Below are positions 44,938 through 54,370 of a stretch of 64,000 nucleotides of DNA, one piece after another. The notes beneath the pieces are model-generated. The model saw only the letters and a list, made by a program, of their open reading frames with translations, did not search any database and was not told where the DNA came from. Location: NCBI RefSeq assembly GCF_019923725.1, contig NZ_JAHXRI010000001.1, positions 124,001 through 188,000 of the forward strand. Direction: 5' to 3'. The DNA comes from Zwartia hollandica (lineage in GTDB: Bacteria; Pseudomonadota; Gammaproteobacteria; Burkholderiales; Burkholderiaceae_B). The position numbers were made by a program, and so were the translations under genes. Positions within the stretch are counted from its first letter, which is position 1. Every line of letters begins with the position of its first letter.

Positions 44938-46797
44938 TCAAATTACAAGTTGTGTACCAAGCTCTACAACGCGGTTTGCAGGAATCTTAAAAAAGTCAGT
45001 TGCACTGGTTGCATTCTTGGACATGATCCTGAAGAGCTGCGCACGCATTGCCCAGACACTGCGCTTGCCAGAAGGGACAACCGTCTCACGTGATAGATAG
45101 AATGTGGTCGACATCATGTCAAAGGTCTGACCGAATTTCTCACAAAGCGTGAGTGCTTTGGGAACATCTGGGTTTTCCATGAAACCATAGCGCACTACAA
45201 TTCGGCTAAAGCCTTTGCCCAAGTTCTCGTAGGTCAGACGTTGATCAGCCTTCACAAAAGGCGTGTCAGCCGTGTGCACAGTCATCAGCACAACCCGTTC
45301 GTGCAAAATCTGATTATGTTTTAGGTTGTGGAGAAGGGCGGTGGGTACTCCACTAGGAGAGCTCGTCATAAATATGGCGGTACCGCGCACGCGATGGACA
45401 TCATCGATCGCCTGAATGAACAAATCCATCGGCATACTTTGCTTGGCAACTTCAGCGCCGAGCACTTTACGCCCTCTAAGCCACGTTGTGAGTACGACAA
45501 AAGTGATCAGGCCAATACCGATGGGGAACCAGCCACCCTCTGGAATCTTGATTGCATTGGCGAAAAAAAACGCAGAATCGATGATGAGCAGAAAGCCGCC
45601 AACAATTGACGTCTTCAACCACGACCAATCCCAGATCAGTCTCATCACAAATACGATCAAAATAGTGTCAATTAGCATCGTCCCAGTCACTGCAATGCCA
45701 TAAACAGCTGCAAGGTTTGATGAAGTTTTAAACCCAAGGACGAGCGCAATCACGCAGAAAAACAGCATCCAGTTTGTGAAAGGCACATAAATTTGTCCTT
45801 TTTCCTCGCCCGAGGTGTGCACGATTAACATACGGGGTAACAGACCCATCTGTATCGCTTGGCGAGAGATTGAAAATGCGCCCGAGATCACAGCTTGCGA
45901 GGCAATAACTGCTGCCAATGTCGACAGGATCACCATGGGTATTAAAGCCCAGTCAGGGGACATTTTATAGAACGGATTGTCGATGGCGCTTTGATCTGCA
46001 AGCAGCAAAGCTCCTTGCCCAAAGTAGTTCAGCACAAGCGCTGGAAGTACAAACCCAAACCAAGCCCAACGAATGGGGCGACGGCCAAAGTGTCCCATGT
46101 CTGTATAGAGAGCCTCTCCACCCGTGACAGTTAGCACAACAGCAGATAAAGCAAAAAAGGTTAAAACCGGGTAGGCGATCGCAAACTTAAAGGCGTAATA
46201 AGGATTCAACGCGAACAAAATTTGTGGATCATGGGCAATATGCACGATGCCAAGCAGACCCAGCACCGAAAACCATAGCACCATAATCGGTCCGAAAAAC
46301 ATTCCGATAAAAGACGTTCCATGTTTTTGAATCAGAAACAGTCCAGTCAAAATGACAACAGCGATTGGCATGACGAAAGGGGTGAGCCTCGGCGTAACGA
46401 TTTCGAGGCCTTCCACCGCGGACAGAACCGAGATTGCAGGTGTGATCATGCTGTCGCCAAAAAACAGACCGGCAGCAAATACGCCAAGCGTCGTCACAAT
46501 GGCAGTCAACCCTAAAGCTTTCGTGCGCTCCGTCATCATCGCAAGAAGAGAAAGTGACCCGCCTTCTCCTTTGTTGTCAGCGCGCATGATGACCGTTACA
46601 TATTGGAAAGACACAACCAACATAATCGACCAAAACACAATGGATAGCATACCCATCACATTGTCTGGCGTGACCGGCACGGGGTGTCGACCATTAAAAA
46701 TTTCTTTGAGTGCGTAAAGTGGACTTGTTCCAATGTCGCCAAATACGACACCCAGCGCTCCAAGCGTTAGGGCAGGTAGAGCTTGACGATTATTCAT
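44938..46797 (-). CDS. kup: Kup low-affinity potassium transporter
   Basis: A 619-residue inner-membrane K+ uptake protein with about 12 helices. [21 protein letters not shown] is the Kup/HAK/KT signature near the N-terminus; [16 protein letters not shown] follows. The C-terminal cytoplasmic domain has [32 protein letters not shown]. Full length. Upstream of ltaE in what may be one transcript. Confidence 0.95.
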   Translation of the reverse strand: MNNRQALPALTLGALGVVFGDIGTSPLYALKEIFNGRHPVPVTPDNVMGMLSIVFWSIMLVVSFQYVTVIMRADNKGEGGSLSLLAMMTERTKALGLTAIVTTLGVFAAGLFFGDSMITPAISVLSAVEGLEIVTPRLTPFVMPIAVVILTGLFLIQKHGTSFIGMFFGPIMVLWFSVLGLLGIVHIAHDPQILFALNPYYAFKFAIAYPVLTFFALSAVVLTVTGGEALYTDMGHFGRRPIRWAWFGFVLPALVLNYFGQGALLLADQSAIDNPFYKMSPDWALIPMVILSTLAAVIASQAVISGAFSISRQAIQMGLLPRMLIVHTSGEEKGQIYVPFTNWMLFFCVIALVLGFKTSSNLAAVYGIAVTGTMLIDTILIVFVMRLIWDWSWLKTSIVGGFLLIIDSAFFFANAIKIPEGGWFPIGIGLITFVVLTTWLRGRKVLGAEVAKQSMPMDLFIQAIDDVHRVRGTAIFMTSSPSGVPTALLHNLKHNQILHERVVLMTVHTADTPFVKADQRLTYENLGKGFSRIVVRYGFMENPDVPKALTLCEKFGQTFDMMSTTFYLSRETVVPSGKRSVWAMRAQLFRIMSKNATSATDFFKIPANRVVELGTQLVI

Positions 46798-46843
46798 GCG
46801 TGCCGCGAGTCTTCTTGTAATCGATTATTGTAGAGCACGAACA

Positions 46844-47776
46844 TCACTTACCTGCGTACGGGTGTTGCGATTTCCAGTGTCGAGCGATATCAATGCGTCG
46901 ACAGACCCAAACACGGTCATGTTTCTCAATGTGATCTAAGAACCGTATGAGGCCCGCCATGCGTCCTGGACGGCCCAAGAGTCGACAATGCATGCCGATC
47001 GACAGCATCTTGGGGCAATCTTGGCCCTCGGCATACAGCACATCGAAGCTGTCACGCAGATACTCAAAGAAGTGCTGCCCCGTGTTGAAGCCTTGGGGCG
47101 TGGCGAATCGCATATCGTTCGAATCAAGCGTGTAAGGCACGATCAATTGTGGCACCGAGCTGCCGTCGGTTTTTGTAACGTTGGTCCAGAAGGGCAGATC
47201 GTCGCCATAGTTATCACTGTCGTACTCAAAGCCGCCGTGGTCCGCAACTAGGCGACGCGTGTTGGGGCTATCTCGGCCGGTGTACCAGCCTAGCGGCCAC
47301 TTTCCATGCGTGAGCGCTTTGAGCATCGTCGTGGCTGCCGCCATGTGTGCACGCTCGGTCGCTTCATCCATGCCCTGATAATGGATCCAGCGCAACCCAT
47401 GCGAGGCGATTTCATGGTCCTGCTCTAGCAAAGCGGCTGTCAGCTCAGGGTGTCGCTTTAACGCAAGTGAGACGCCGAAAACTGTTAGCGGTAGTTTTCT
47501 ACGCTCAAACTCGCGCAAAATCCGCCACACACCTGCGCGCGAGCCATACTCATAAATCGACTCCATGCTCATATGCCTGGCCGGATAGCTCTCAGCCCCA
47601 ACGATTTCAGACAAAAACCGCTCGGAGCCAGGGTCGCCGTCCAGGACCGTGTTCTCTGAACCTTCCTCGTAATTCAGCACGAACTGGACTGCGATCTTGG
47701 CACGTCCAGGCCAGTTTGCCTGTGGGGGATTGGCTCCGTAGCCGACTAGCTCGCGGGGGTAAATATCTGAATACAT
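46844..47776 (-). CDS. puuE: Polysaccharide deacetylase-fold allantoinase PuuE
   Basis: A 310-residue NodB-fold hydrolase. RELVGYGANPPQANWPG, LNYEEGSENTVLDGD, HGLRWIHYQGM and WYTGRDSPNTRRLV are typical of cofactor-independent PuuE allantoinases, which open allantoin to allantoate in purine degradation. No other ureide genes are near, so the assignment rests on sequence. ATG 47776 has AAAGGTG upstream; a GTG three codons earlier is possible. Confidence 0.8.
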   Translation of the reverse strand: MYSDIYPRELVGYGANPPQANWPGRAKIAVQFVLNYEEGSENTVLDGDPGSERFLSEIVGAESYPARHMSMESIYEYGSRAGVWRILREFERRKLPLTVFGVSLALKRHPELTAALLEQDHEIASHGLRWIHYQGMDEATERAHMAAATTMLKALTHGKWPLGWYTGRDSPNTRRLVADHGGFEYDSDNYGDDLPFWTNVTKTDGSSVPQLIVPYTLDSNDMRFATPQGFNTGQHFFEYLRDSFDVLYAEGQDCPKMLSIGMHCRLLGRPGRMAGLIRFLDHIEKHDRVWVCRRIDIARHWKSQHPYAGK

Positions 47777-47927
47777 GCTCGGCACCTTTTGAAAGAACTC
47801 AATTAGATACGATCTTTCGCTTTGCGTTAGTGCGAACTAGGGATTACCCTAATAGCAACTGTTTTCGGCAATGCGGTGGCGAGGCAGTCTTGGAAAGAAG
47901 TTTGCGCGAGATAGCCAAAGCCTCGTG

Positions 47928-48254
47928 CTAGTTACACACCTGTCGATACTGGACGATACGACCGTACTGATCGTACACAGGCACTTGTGATGTTTGGCAT
48001 GCACGTTGTGGCGCATAGTAGTACGGAGGCTGCGTGGCGTAGTTGCGCTGTTCGTAAATGTAACTAGGCGTTTGTTGGCTAATGATCGCTGAGCCGATTG
48101 CGACTCCCACTACTGCCCCGATGGCCGCTGCAGCCCACCCGTTGGCATTGTTATTGCCGTGGTAAGAATGACGACGTCCGCCGGCCTCTGCAGGGAGCGC
48201 CATTGTGAAAGCTAACAGGGCGACGAGGGCCAACTTCGTAAACATACGCTTCAT
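47928..48254 (-). CDS. Small secreted glycine-zipper protein
   Basis: A 108-residue protein with a signal peptide (cleavage near AEA-GG) and a glycine-zipper segment AAAIGAVVGVAIGSAIISQ, followed by a Tyr/Gln/Pro-rich tail with two Cys. The ATG at 48254 follows AAAGGA with proper spacing; the longer frame is not credible. Such proteins associate with the envelope; function unknown. Confidence 0.7.
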   Translation of the reverse strand: MKRMFTKLALVALLAFTMALPAEAGGRRHSYHGNNNANGWAAAAIGAVVGVAIGSAIISQQTPSYIYEQRNYATQPPYYYAPQRACQTSQVPVYDQYGRIVQYRQVCN

Positions 48255-48373
48255 GATCCATTCCTTTAAAAGGAAACAGTTTTGACAGCGCAATCATAGA
48301 TGTTTGCACTGAAAAAACGGGTCAAATTGCGTCGCCGGCCCAAAACAGTTATTTCAATCTGTTACAAAGCACC

Positions 48374-48985
48374 TTACTTTAAGCCCTCAGCCGCCAACGC
48401 CGCTTGCACTGCCGGATCCGCAGACATGCGCTTGAAATGGGCTTGGATGTTTGGCATGTCGGCGATGTCGATTTTCTTCGCACTTGCCCAACGCAGCGTG
48501 ACATACAGGTATGCGTCGGCGACGGAGCGCCCCTCAGATAACCAGTCACGACCGGAAAGATGCTTGTCAATGATTCCGTACATGTCCCGTAAACGCTGTG
48601 AGGCGTTACCACTCAGCTCCGCCTGACCTGCGGCGTCATTTAATAAGCGGGCGGCACCAAAAATCATACTGTAGGTTTTATGGATATCTGAGTTACAGAA
48701 CGCAAGCCAGCGTCGTGCCTCGGAACGCGCTTTGAGTGAGTCGCCACCAAGCAAATGTGCCTCAGGATTTTTCTCTGCTAGGTATTCAAGAATCGCGCAA
48801 TTTTGCGTCAGGGTAAAGCCTCCGTCATCGATGGCAGGCACGGCACCCATTGGGCTTACCGCGAGAAACGGTGCTTGTTTAAGAGCGTCGCGACCAATCG
48901 CAACGTATTCAAACGGTTTTCCAACCCATTGCAGTGCAATGTGGTCTACCAGTGAGCAAGCGCCGGGCAAGCCGTATAGTTTCAT
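48374..48985 (-). CDS. Glutathione S-transferase
   Basis: A 203-residue GST. The thioredoxin-fold N-terminus MKLYGLPGACSLVDHIAL is beta-class-like; SPMGAVPAIDDGG supplies the cis-Pro and TQNCAILEYLAEK the gamma-glutamyl binding SQ-type site. The C-terminal helical domain follows. The ATG at 48985 has AAGGA upstream. Substrate unknown. Confidence 0.9.
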   Translation of the reverse strand: MKLYGLPGACSLVDHIALQWVGKPFEYVAIGRDALKQAPFLAVSPMGAVPAIDDGGFTLTQNCAILEYLAEKNPEAHLLGGDSLKARSEARRWLAFCNSDIHKTYSMIFGAARLLNDAAGQAELSGNASQRLRDMYGIIDKHLSGRDWLSEGRSVADAYLYVTLRWASAKKIDIADMPNIQAHFKRMSADPAVQAALAAEGLK

Positions 48986-49149
48986 GTTTGTATTCCTTGA
49001 TGAAGATGTCCCAAGCATACCTCTAAGTACTCTGAGCTTGGATCCCGATTGTCCATAAGCATTGCTTTAGTCCGGATGGGGCAAAAAATTGGGAAAAGGT
49101 TAACATCGCGCTATCTTATTCACTCCGTTTTATACAAGAGGATTCGCGC

Positions 49150-50250
49150 ATGAGCCGCCCATTTCGTATCGCAGTGCTGCCCGGTGATGGTATTGGTAAA
49201 GAAGTGATGCCAGAGGGACTCAAAGTCCTGAAGACCGCCGCGGACAAGTTTGGTTTGAATTTGGAATACCGCCACTTCGAATGGGCATCTTGCGATTACT
49301 ACGCGCAAACTGGGCAGATGATGCCTGATGACTGGAAGTCACACCTGCAGGATTGCGATGCAATTTATTTTGGAGCAGTCGGCTGGCCCGCAATTGTGCC
49401 CGACCACACCTCGCTGTATGGTTCGTTGCTGAAATTCCGTCGCGAATTTGATCAGTACATCAACTTGCGTCCAGTTCGTTTGTTTGACGGTGTTCCATGC
49501 CCGCTTGCCAATCGCAAAGCAGGGGACATTGACTTCTTCGTCGTGCGTGAAAACACGGAAGGCGAGTACTCCGCTGTTGGCGGAAAAATGTTTGAAGGCA
49601 CCGATCGCGAGATCGTTCTGCAAGAGTCGATTTTTACGCGCATTGGCTGTGATCGCGTGTTGCGCTTCGCCTTTGAGATGGCCTCGCGTCGTGCGCGCAA
49701 GCACCTCACGATTGCGACGAAGTCGAACGGCATTGCGATCAGCATGCCTTACTGGGATGAGCGCGCGGCGGAAATCGGTAAAGAATATCCGGGCGTTACA
49801 ACCGATAAGCAACACATTGATATTTTGTCCGCACGTTTTGTTCTAACACCTGATCGTTTCGACGTGGTGGTTGCCTCAAACTTGTTTGGAGACATCTTGT
49901 CGGACCTCGGACCAGCCTGCACGGGCACGATCGGCTTGGCTCCTTCGGCCAACCTCAATCCAGACCGCAAGTTCCCATCACTTTTTGAGCCTGTTCATGG
50001 CTCAGCGCCTGACATTGCAGGCAAGAACATTGCAAACCCGATTGCAATGATTTGGTCCGGTGCGCTGATGTTGGATTATCTTGGGCGCGGTCTGACAGGT
50101 GCAGCGCAAAAGCCTTACTTGGATGCACACGATGCGATCGTCAAAGCAATCGAAGACGTCCTCGTTCAAGGACCACACACTCCAGACTTGGGTGGTAAAG
50201 CAAGCACCAGCCAAATCGGTGATGCCTTGAGCAAAGTACTGGCGAAGTAA
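49150..50250 (+). CDS. Tartrate/D-malate dehydrogenase-type decarboxylating dehydrogenase
   Basis: A 366-residue member of the isocitrate/isopropylmalate dehydrogenase family. [49 protein letters not shown] and VRENTEGEYSAVGGKMFEGTDRE are the pattern of tartrate dehydrogenase/D-malate dehydrogenase (TtuC/DmlA), differing from LeuB of this same genome in the substrate loop. Likely oxidatively decarboxylates D-malate, tartrate or a related hydroxyacid with NAD. GAGGAT ribosome binding site. An HpaI aldolase follows after 16 bases. Confidence 0.85.
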   Translation: MSRPFRIAVLPGDGIGKEVMPEGLKVLKTAADKFGLNLEYRHFEWASCDYYAQTGQMMPDDWKSHLQDCDAIYFGAVGWPAIVPDHTSLYGSLLKFRREFDQYINLRPVRLFDGVPCPLANRKAGDIDFFVVRENTEGEYSAVGGKMFEGTDREIVLQESIFTRIGCDRVLRFAFEMASRRARKHLTIATKSNGIAISMPYWDERAAEIGKEYPGVTTDKQHIDILSARFVLTPDRFDVVVASNLFGDILSDLGPACTGTIGLAPSANLNPDRKFPSLFEPVHGSAPDIAGKNIANPIAMIWSGALMLDYLGRGLTGAAQKPYLDAHDAIVKAIEDVLVQGPHTPDLGGKASTSQIGDALSKVLAK

Positions 50251-50266
50251 ATCACCGGAGACCCAC

Positions 50267-51034
50267 ATGCCTGACTATACGAATCGATTTAAAAAATCAC
50301 TCAAAGCCGGAGAGGCAAACATCGGGCTGTGGATCTCTATTCCTGATCCGTTTACAACGGAAATCTGCGCGACCGCTGAGTTCGACTGGATGCTCTTGGA
50401 TGGGGAGCATACGCCGACCGATCCACTAACAATCCTGTCGCAGCTACAAGCCTGTGCCGCCTACAACACACAAGTCGTTGCACGACCTCCAATCGGCCAA
50501 ACGCATCTAATTAAGCAGTTACTCGATTTGGGTGTGCAGAACCTACTGATACCCATGGTCGACACGGCCGAACAAGCACGTGAACTTGTACAAGCGGTGC
50601 GGTACCCGCCACATGGTATTCGCGGTGTCGGGTATGGTTCAGCTCGCGTATCGCGCTGGGACTCACGCAAAGACTATGTCAAGATAGCGAACGACGATGT
50701 GTGTCTGTTGGTTCAAGCAGAAACTGCTACGGGCCTGAGCAATTTAGACGCGATCTGTGCAGTGGAGGGCGTAGACGGTGTGTTTCTCGGCCCCTCGGAC
50801 ATTTCGGCAGCACTTGGCCACCTCGGTAACCCGGGTCATCCTGATGTCGTTGCCACCATTGAAAGAGGTATCACGACTATTTTGAAGCATGGCAAGGCCG
50901 CCGGAATCCTCACGCCCGATCGAACCTTGGCACAGCATTATTTGAAGCTGGGTTGCACGTTCGTCGCGGTTGGTGTCGATGCGCGCACCCTCGCGCTTGG
51001 TGTACGCGAATTGCGAGCGTCCTTTAAGAATTAA
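50267..51034 (+). CDS. HpcH/HpaI-family class II aldolase
   Basis: A 255-residue metal-dependent pyruvate aldolase. NIGLWISIPDPFTTEICATAEFDWMLLDGEHTP, VVARPP, the Glu/Asp metal ligands in LVQAETATGLSN and FLGPSDISAALG, and the G-rich VGYGSARVSRW loop are typical. It would cleave a 4-hydroxy-2-oxo acid (hydroxyoxoheptanedioate or keto-deoxy sugar acid type) to pyruvate and an aldehyde. Probably one catabolic unit with the dehydrogenase upstream. Converges on the next gene with an 11-base overlap. Confidence 0.88.
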   Translation: MPDYTNRFKKSLKAGEANIGLWISIPDPFTTEICATAEFDWMLLDGEHTPTDPLTILSQLQACAAYNTQVVARPPIGQTHLIKQLLDLGVQNLLIPMVDTAEQARELVQAVRYPPHGIRGVGYGSARVSRWDSRKDYVKIANDDVCLLVQAETATGLSNLDAICAVEGVDGVFLGPSDISAALGHLGNPGHPDVVATIERGITTILKHGKAAGILTPDRTLAQHYLKLGCTFVAVGVDARTLALGVRELRASFKN

Positions 51035-52016
51035 GCGTCATCGATTCAGCCAAACCGCGCATCAAGCCAAGCATCAATTCGCAACGAACGGCTTGCACGC
51101 CGTGCTGGCGTGCAAGTGCGACTGTCTGACCTAAGATCGCTTCAACCTCAAGAGGGCGTCCCGCCAGAACGTCTTGCAACATCGAGGCACGGTTAGAGCC
51201 CGAACGCTTGGTTGGTGTGACCGCCTCGTCAAGATCAATCTTGCCCCGCAAATCAGTGCCGCAAGCTAACGCAATATCAATCACCTCAAGCATGATCTGC
51301 TTACGTAAGGCAATGACATCGGGATTAGCGTTCATATTTGCCGTGGGCAGTCTTGTAAGTGCTGCAACCGGGTTCAGCGCGTAGTTAATGAGTAGTTTGT
51401 ACCAAGTCTCATACCGAATGTCCGTCGTTGCTACGCCTCGGATGTTTGCGGACTGAAGAAGGTCAGCTACTCGATGCGCTCGAGGCGAATCCGATCCGTC
51501 AGGCTCGCCAATCATCCAGCGATCTTTGATATTGCTGCGGATTACACCTGGTTCGATCACTTCGTTGGGCGAATAAATGACACAGCCCAACGTTTTGTCC
51601 CGTAAACGGCTCCAAAGCTCGCCATCAGGGTCTAGCAAGGGAAGAGGGGTCTGAGGGACATCAAGTCCCTTGTTCCACCACCAAGGGATGCCATTGGTCG
51701 CAAACACAGCAACGCCGTCTGGTGCTAATAAACTCTCAATCGTTGCAGCTGCAGCGGGCAACGCGGTGGCTTTAAGCGTTACCAGCACGATGTCCTGCGG
51801 TGGTAGGCTCATAGGGTCATCGGTAGCGGCACTTGGACGACCGGTAAACACCTCATCGCCACGATAAAGCGTCACGCCGTTGCGTTTGATTGCCTCGAGC
51901 TGTGGACCACGACAAACGAGGGAAAGCTCGTGAGGGCCTCCGGGGGGAAACTGAGCGGCAATCCTAGCGGCGAGGTGCCCGCCGACTGCGCCGGCGCCAT
52001 AGATACAAACCTTCAT
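51024..52016 (-). CDS. 2-dehydropantoate 2-reductase-like protein
   Basis: A 330-residue ketopantoate reductase-fold protein. The NADP motif is IYGAGAVGGHLA at the N-terminus; LKATALPAA and the C-terminal helical ETWYKLLINYALNPVAALT with catalytic Lys, and SNRASMLQDVLAGRPLEVEAI follow. Many genomes have several such paralogues acting on other 2-oxo acids, so a role in pantothenate synthesis is not certain. Confidence 0.82.
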   Translation of the reverse strand: MKVCIYGAGAVGGHLAARIAAQFPPGGPHELSLVCRGPQLEAIKRNGVTLYRGDEVFTGRPSAATDDPMSLPPQDIVLVTLKATALPAAAATIESLLAPDGVAVFATNGIPWWWNKGLDVPQTPLPLLDPDGELWSRLRDKTLGCVIYSPNEVIEPGVIRSNIKDRWMIGEPDGSDSPRAHRVADLLQSANIRGVATTDIRYETWYKLLINYALNPVAALTRLPTANMNANPDVIALRKQIMLEVIDIALACGTDLRGKIDLDEAVTPTKRSGSNRASMLQDVLAGRPLEVEAILGQTVALARQHGVQAVRCELMLGLMRGLAESMTLNS

Positions 52017-52037
52017 TTCGGTATTTCCATTACTTTA

Positions 52038-52053
52038 CATAATATACATTATG
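52038..52053. promoter_or_regulatory. Inverted repeat upstream of the PanE-like gene
   Basis: CATAAT (52038-52043) and ATTATG (52048-52053) are perfect inverted arms around ATAC, lying 21 bases upstream of the start codon at 52016. The AT-rich arms resemble both -10 hexamers and regulator half-sites. Confidence 0.4.
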
Positions 52054-52093
52054 CGGTTATTACGGATGGGCAAATGTGTACCCGCCTAGTTGT

Positions 52094-53449
52094 CTAAACC
52101 TCAATTTGTTGCCCCAACAACGGCACGCTTGCCTCTAATTTGAGCTCATGTTTGATCCGTAACCGCAGACCGTCTGCCGCGGCTGGTTCACCATGATTCA
52201 AAAACACACCACGCGGCTTCACCTTCGCCGTTTGCAACCAAGCCAGGATTTCGTTGGAGTCTGCGTGTGCTGACATTCCGGTAATTGAAATAACTTCTGC
52301 ATTGATCGGTACGTCTTCGCCGTATATACGCACCGTTCGTTCACCCGCAAGCATTTTCGCTCCACGGGTCCCTGCAGCTTGAAATCCGGCAAACAAGATC
52401 ATATTGCGGTGGTCTGGCGCCAAGGTTTTGATGTGATGCAGTACCCGACCCCCCGTCGCCATTCCGCTAGCCGATATGATGACCGACGGATACCGGATGG
52501 CATCAAGCGCCCTTGATTCGTCCGGTGTACGAACCATCTTTGCGACCGCCCCAAGCGCCTTGCAATCCTTCGCCTCGAGGCGGTGTTCATCGCAATGGCG
52601 CTGATAAATTTCAGTCATGTCGATCGCCATCGGGCTATTCAAATACACCGGTAAGTTCGGTATTGCGCCGCGCTGTTTGAGCCGGTGCAAGGCCAACAGT
52701 AATTCTTGAGCGCGACCGACAGCAAATGCCGGAATCACCACAATGCCGCCACGCACAGCACAACGGTTGACTGCATCCGCAAGCTGCGCTTCAGGCTCGA
52801 CCGTTTCGTGCACCCTATCGCCATAGGTGGATTCGACAACAACATAATCCGCATGCTCGATAGGTGCTGGTGCCCGCATGATTTTGTCATTAGACCGACC
52901 AAGATCACCTGAAAACAAGACAGTTTTACCTTCAGCAGTGAGCTCCACTGAGCTCGCACCTAAGATATGTCCGGCCGGACGTAGGCGCACCTGGATACCT
53001 GCCGCGACTTCTAGCTTGCGATCAAACTCTAATGGTTTAAACAAGCGTAATGTCTTCTTGGCTTCGGCTACTGTATACAACGGCAAGGCTGGTGCATGCA
53101 CTGTCGTGTGGTGACGATTTGCGAAATCAGCTTCTTCTTCTTGTAGCTTTGCGCTATCGAGCAATAGTCCATGACATAGGTCTATGGTTGATGGCGTGGC
53201 ATAGATAGCGCCATGAAACCCTTGCTTCATCAGTATTGGCAATGCGCCGGAGTGATCCAAGTGTGCATGTGACAGCACGACCGCGCCTAATTTAGAGGCG
53301 TCTAGCGGCATCTCTGTACGGTTCAGTGCACGTAGATTTTTAAATCCCTGAAATAGACCGCAATCAATTAACACTTGCGTGTTCGCGGCACTGACCAATG
53401 TCTTAGATCCGGTGACTGTGCCGGCGGCGCCCAGGAAAGTAAGTTTCAT
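52094..53449 (-). CDS. Beta-CASP metallo-beta-lactamase-fold hydrolase (CPSF/Ysh1-like RNase)
   Basis: A 451-residue cytoplasmic enzyme. The MBL fold shows SHAHLDHSGALPILMKQG (HxHxDH), a beta-CASP insertion (residues about 180-370, VVESTYGDRVHE, AFAVGRAQELL), and a C-terminal RMMBL module with GMSAHADSNEILAWL. Members are zinc-dependent RNases of the CPSF73/Int11 type. The ATG at 53449 (MKLTFLGAAGTVTGS) follows AAAGGC; the longer frame from 53476 is less likely. Bacterial physiological targets are unclear. Confidence 0.88.
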   Translation of the reverse strand: MKLTFLGAAGTVTGSKTLVSAANTQVLIDCGLFQGFKNLRALNRTEMPLDASKLGAVVLSHAHLDHSGALPILMKQGFHGAIYATPSTIDLCHGLLLDSAKLQEEEADFANRHHTTVHAPALPLYTVAEAKKTLRLFKPLEFDRKLEVAAGIQVRLRPAGHILGASSVELTAEGKTVLFSGDLGRSNDKIMRAPAPIEHADYVVVESTYGDRVHETVEPEAQLADAVNRCAVRGGIVVIPAFAVGRAQELLLALHRLKQRGAIPNLPVYLNSPMAIDMTEIYQRHCDEHRLEAKDCKALGAVAKMVRTPDESRALDAIRYPSVIISASGMATGGRVLHHIKTLAPDHRNMILFAGFQAAGTRGAKMLAGERTVRIYGEDVPINAEVISITGMSAHADSNEILAWLQTAKVKPRGVFLNHGEPAAADGLRLRIKHELKLEASVPLLGQQIEV

Positions 53450-53518
53450 CTTATGCCTTTGGTAAGTCGTATGCATGCATGATACAGACTATTCCCAGGA
53501 TCAATCCGCCCTACTTTC

Positions 53519-54322
53519 TTAACGATTCTCAAACTTTGGTTTACGTTTTTCCGCAAAGGCGGTGATCGCTTCGCGATGATCAAATGTTGTCTGCACGAGT
53601 GCCTGATAGGCTGAAGCCATGTCAAGTGAAACAGGCAAGCTTACGTGCTGGGAATCGCGCACCAATTTTTTACTTGCGCGAATTGCATGTACAGGATGCG
53701 AGGCAATTCGAGCCGCCATTGCACGTGCTTCATCCATGAGTGCAGCGTCATCGACCACCTTTGAAACAAGCCCAATGCGCGCCGCCTCTTCACCGTCGAT
53801 GAAGTCGCCTGTGAATGTCATTTCAAACGCTTTAGACAGACCAACAGCTCTGGGCAAAAACCACGCACCACCATCGCCGGAAACCAGGCCCACACGCGCG
53901 AAGCTTTCACCAAACTTTGCACTGCGCGCAGCAATACGAATATCGCACATCGTCGCGAGATCACAGCCTGCTCCGATTGCAGCGCCATTCACCGCTGCAA
54001 TGATCGGTGCTTCGAGGTTGTATAAGGCGACCGGCACACGTTGGATTCCTTCCGTGTAATAGCGGCGCACATCGACCGGTGCCTTTTGCACAGAAGCTGT
54101 ACTGCGATCTTGCATCTTCTTGACGTTTCCTCCGGATGAGAACCCCTCGCCGGCTCCGGTCAAAATGACACAGCCTACGCTGTAGTCTTTATTTATCTTT
54201 GCAGCGTACTCAACTAGGGCATCATTGATTTCCGGCGACAACGCATTACGCGTGTCCGGTTCGTTCAGCGTCAGAATGACGATCCCACCTTCTTGTTCAT
54301 ACTTTACGGGCACCGCGCTCAT
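53519..54322 (-). CDS. Enoyl-CoA hydratase/isomerase
   Basis: A 267-residue crotonase-fold enzyme. The oxyanion-hole segments GEGFSSGGNVKKM and NGAAIGAGCDLATMCDIRIAA are clear; GGAWFLPRAVGLSKAFEM follows. AGGAGATTTCT precedes the ATG. Third gene of an operon with a CoA-transferase and an acyl-CoA dehydrogenase. Confidence 0.92.
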   Translation of the reverse strand: MSAVPVKYEQEGGIVILTLNEPDTRNALSPEINDALVEYAAKINKDYSVGCVILTGAGEGFSSGGNVKKMQDRSTASVQKAPVDVRRYYTEGIQRVPVALYNLEAPIIAAVNGAAIGAGCDLATMCDIRIAARSAKFGESFARVGLVSGDGGAWFLPRAVGLSKAFEMTFTGDFIDGEEAARIGLVSKVVDDAALMDEARAMAARIASHPVHAIRASKKLVRDSQHVSLPVSLDMASAYQALVQTTFDHREAITAFAEKRKPKFENR

Positions 54323-54370
54323 AGAAATCTCCTACGGGAAGAACCCCGCGTGTGTCATGTGTCCAACGAA

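Noticed and set aside
47347-47931. 194-residue plus-strand open frame over puuE
   Set aside because: It is the antisense shadow of a clear PuuE gene; composition is Arg/Ser/Pro-rich as expected for a shadow frame.
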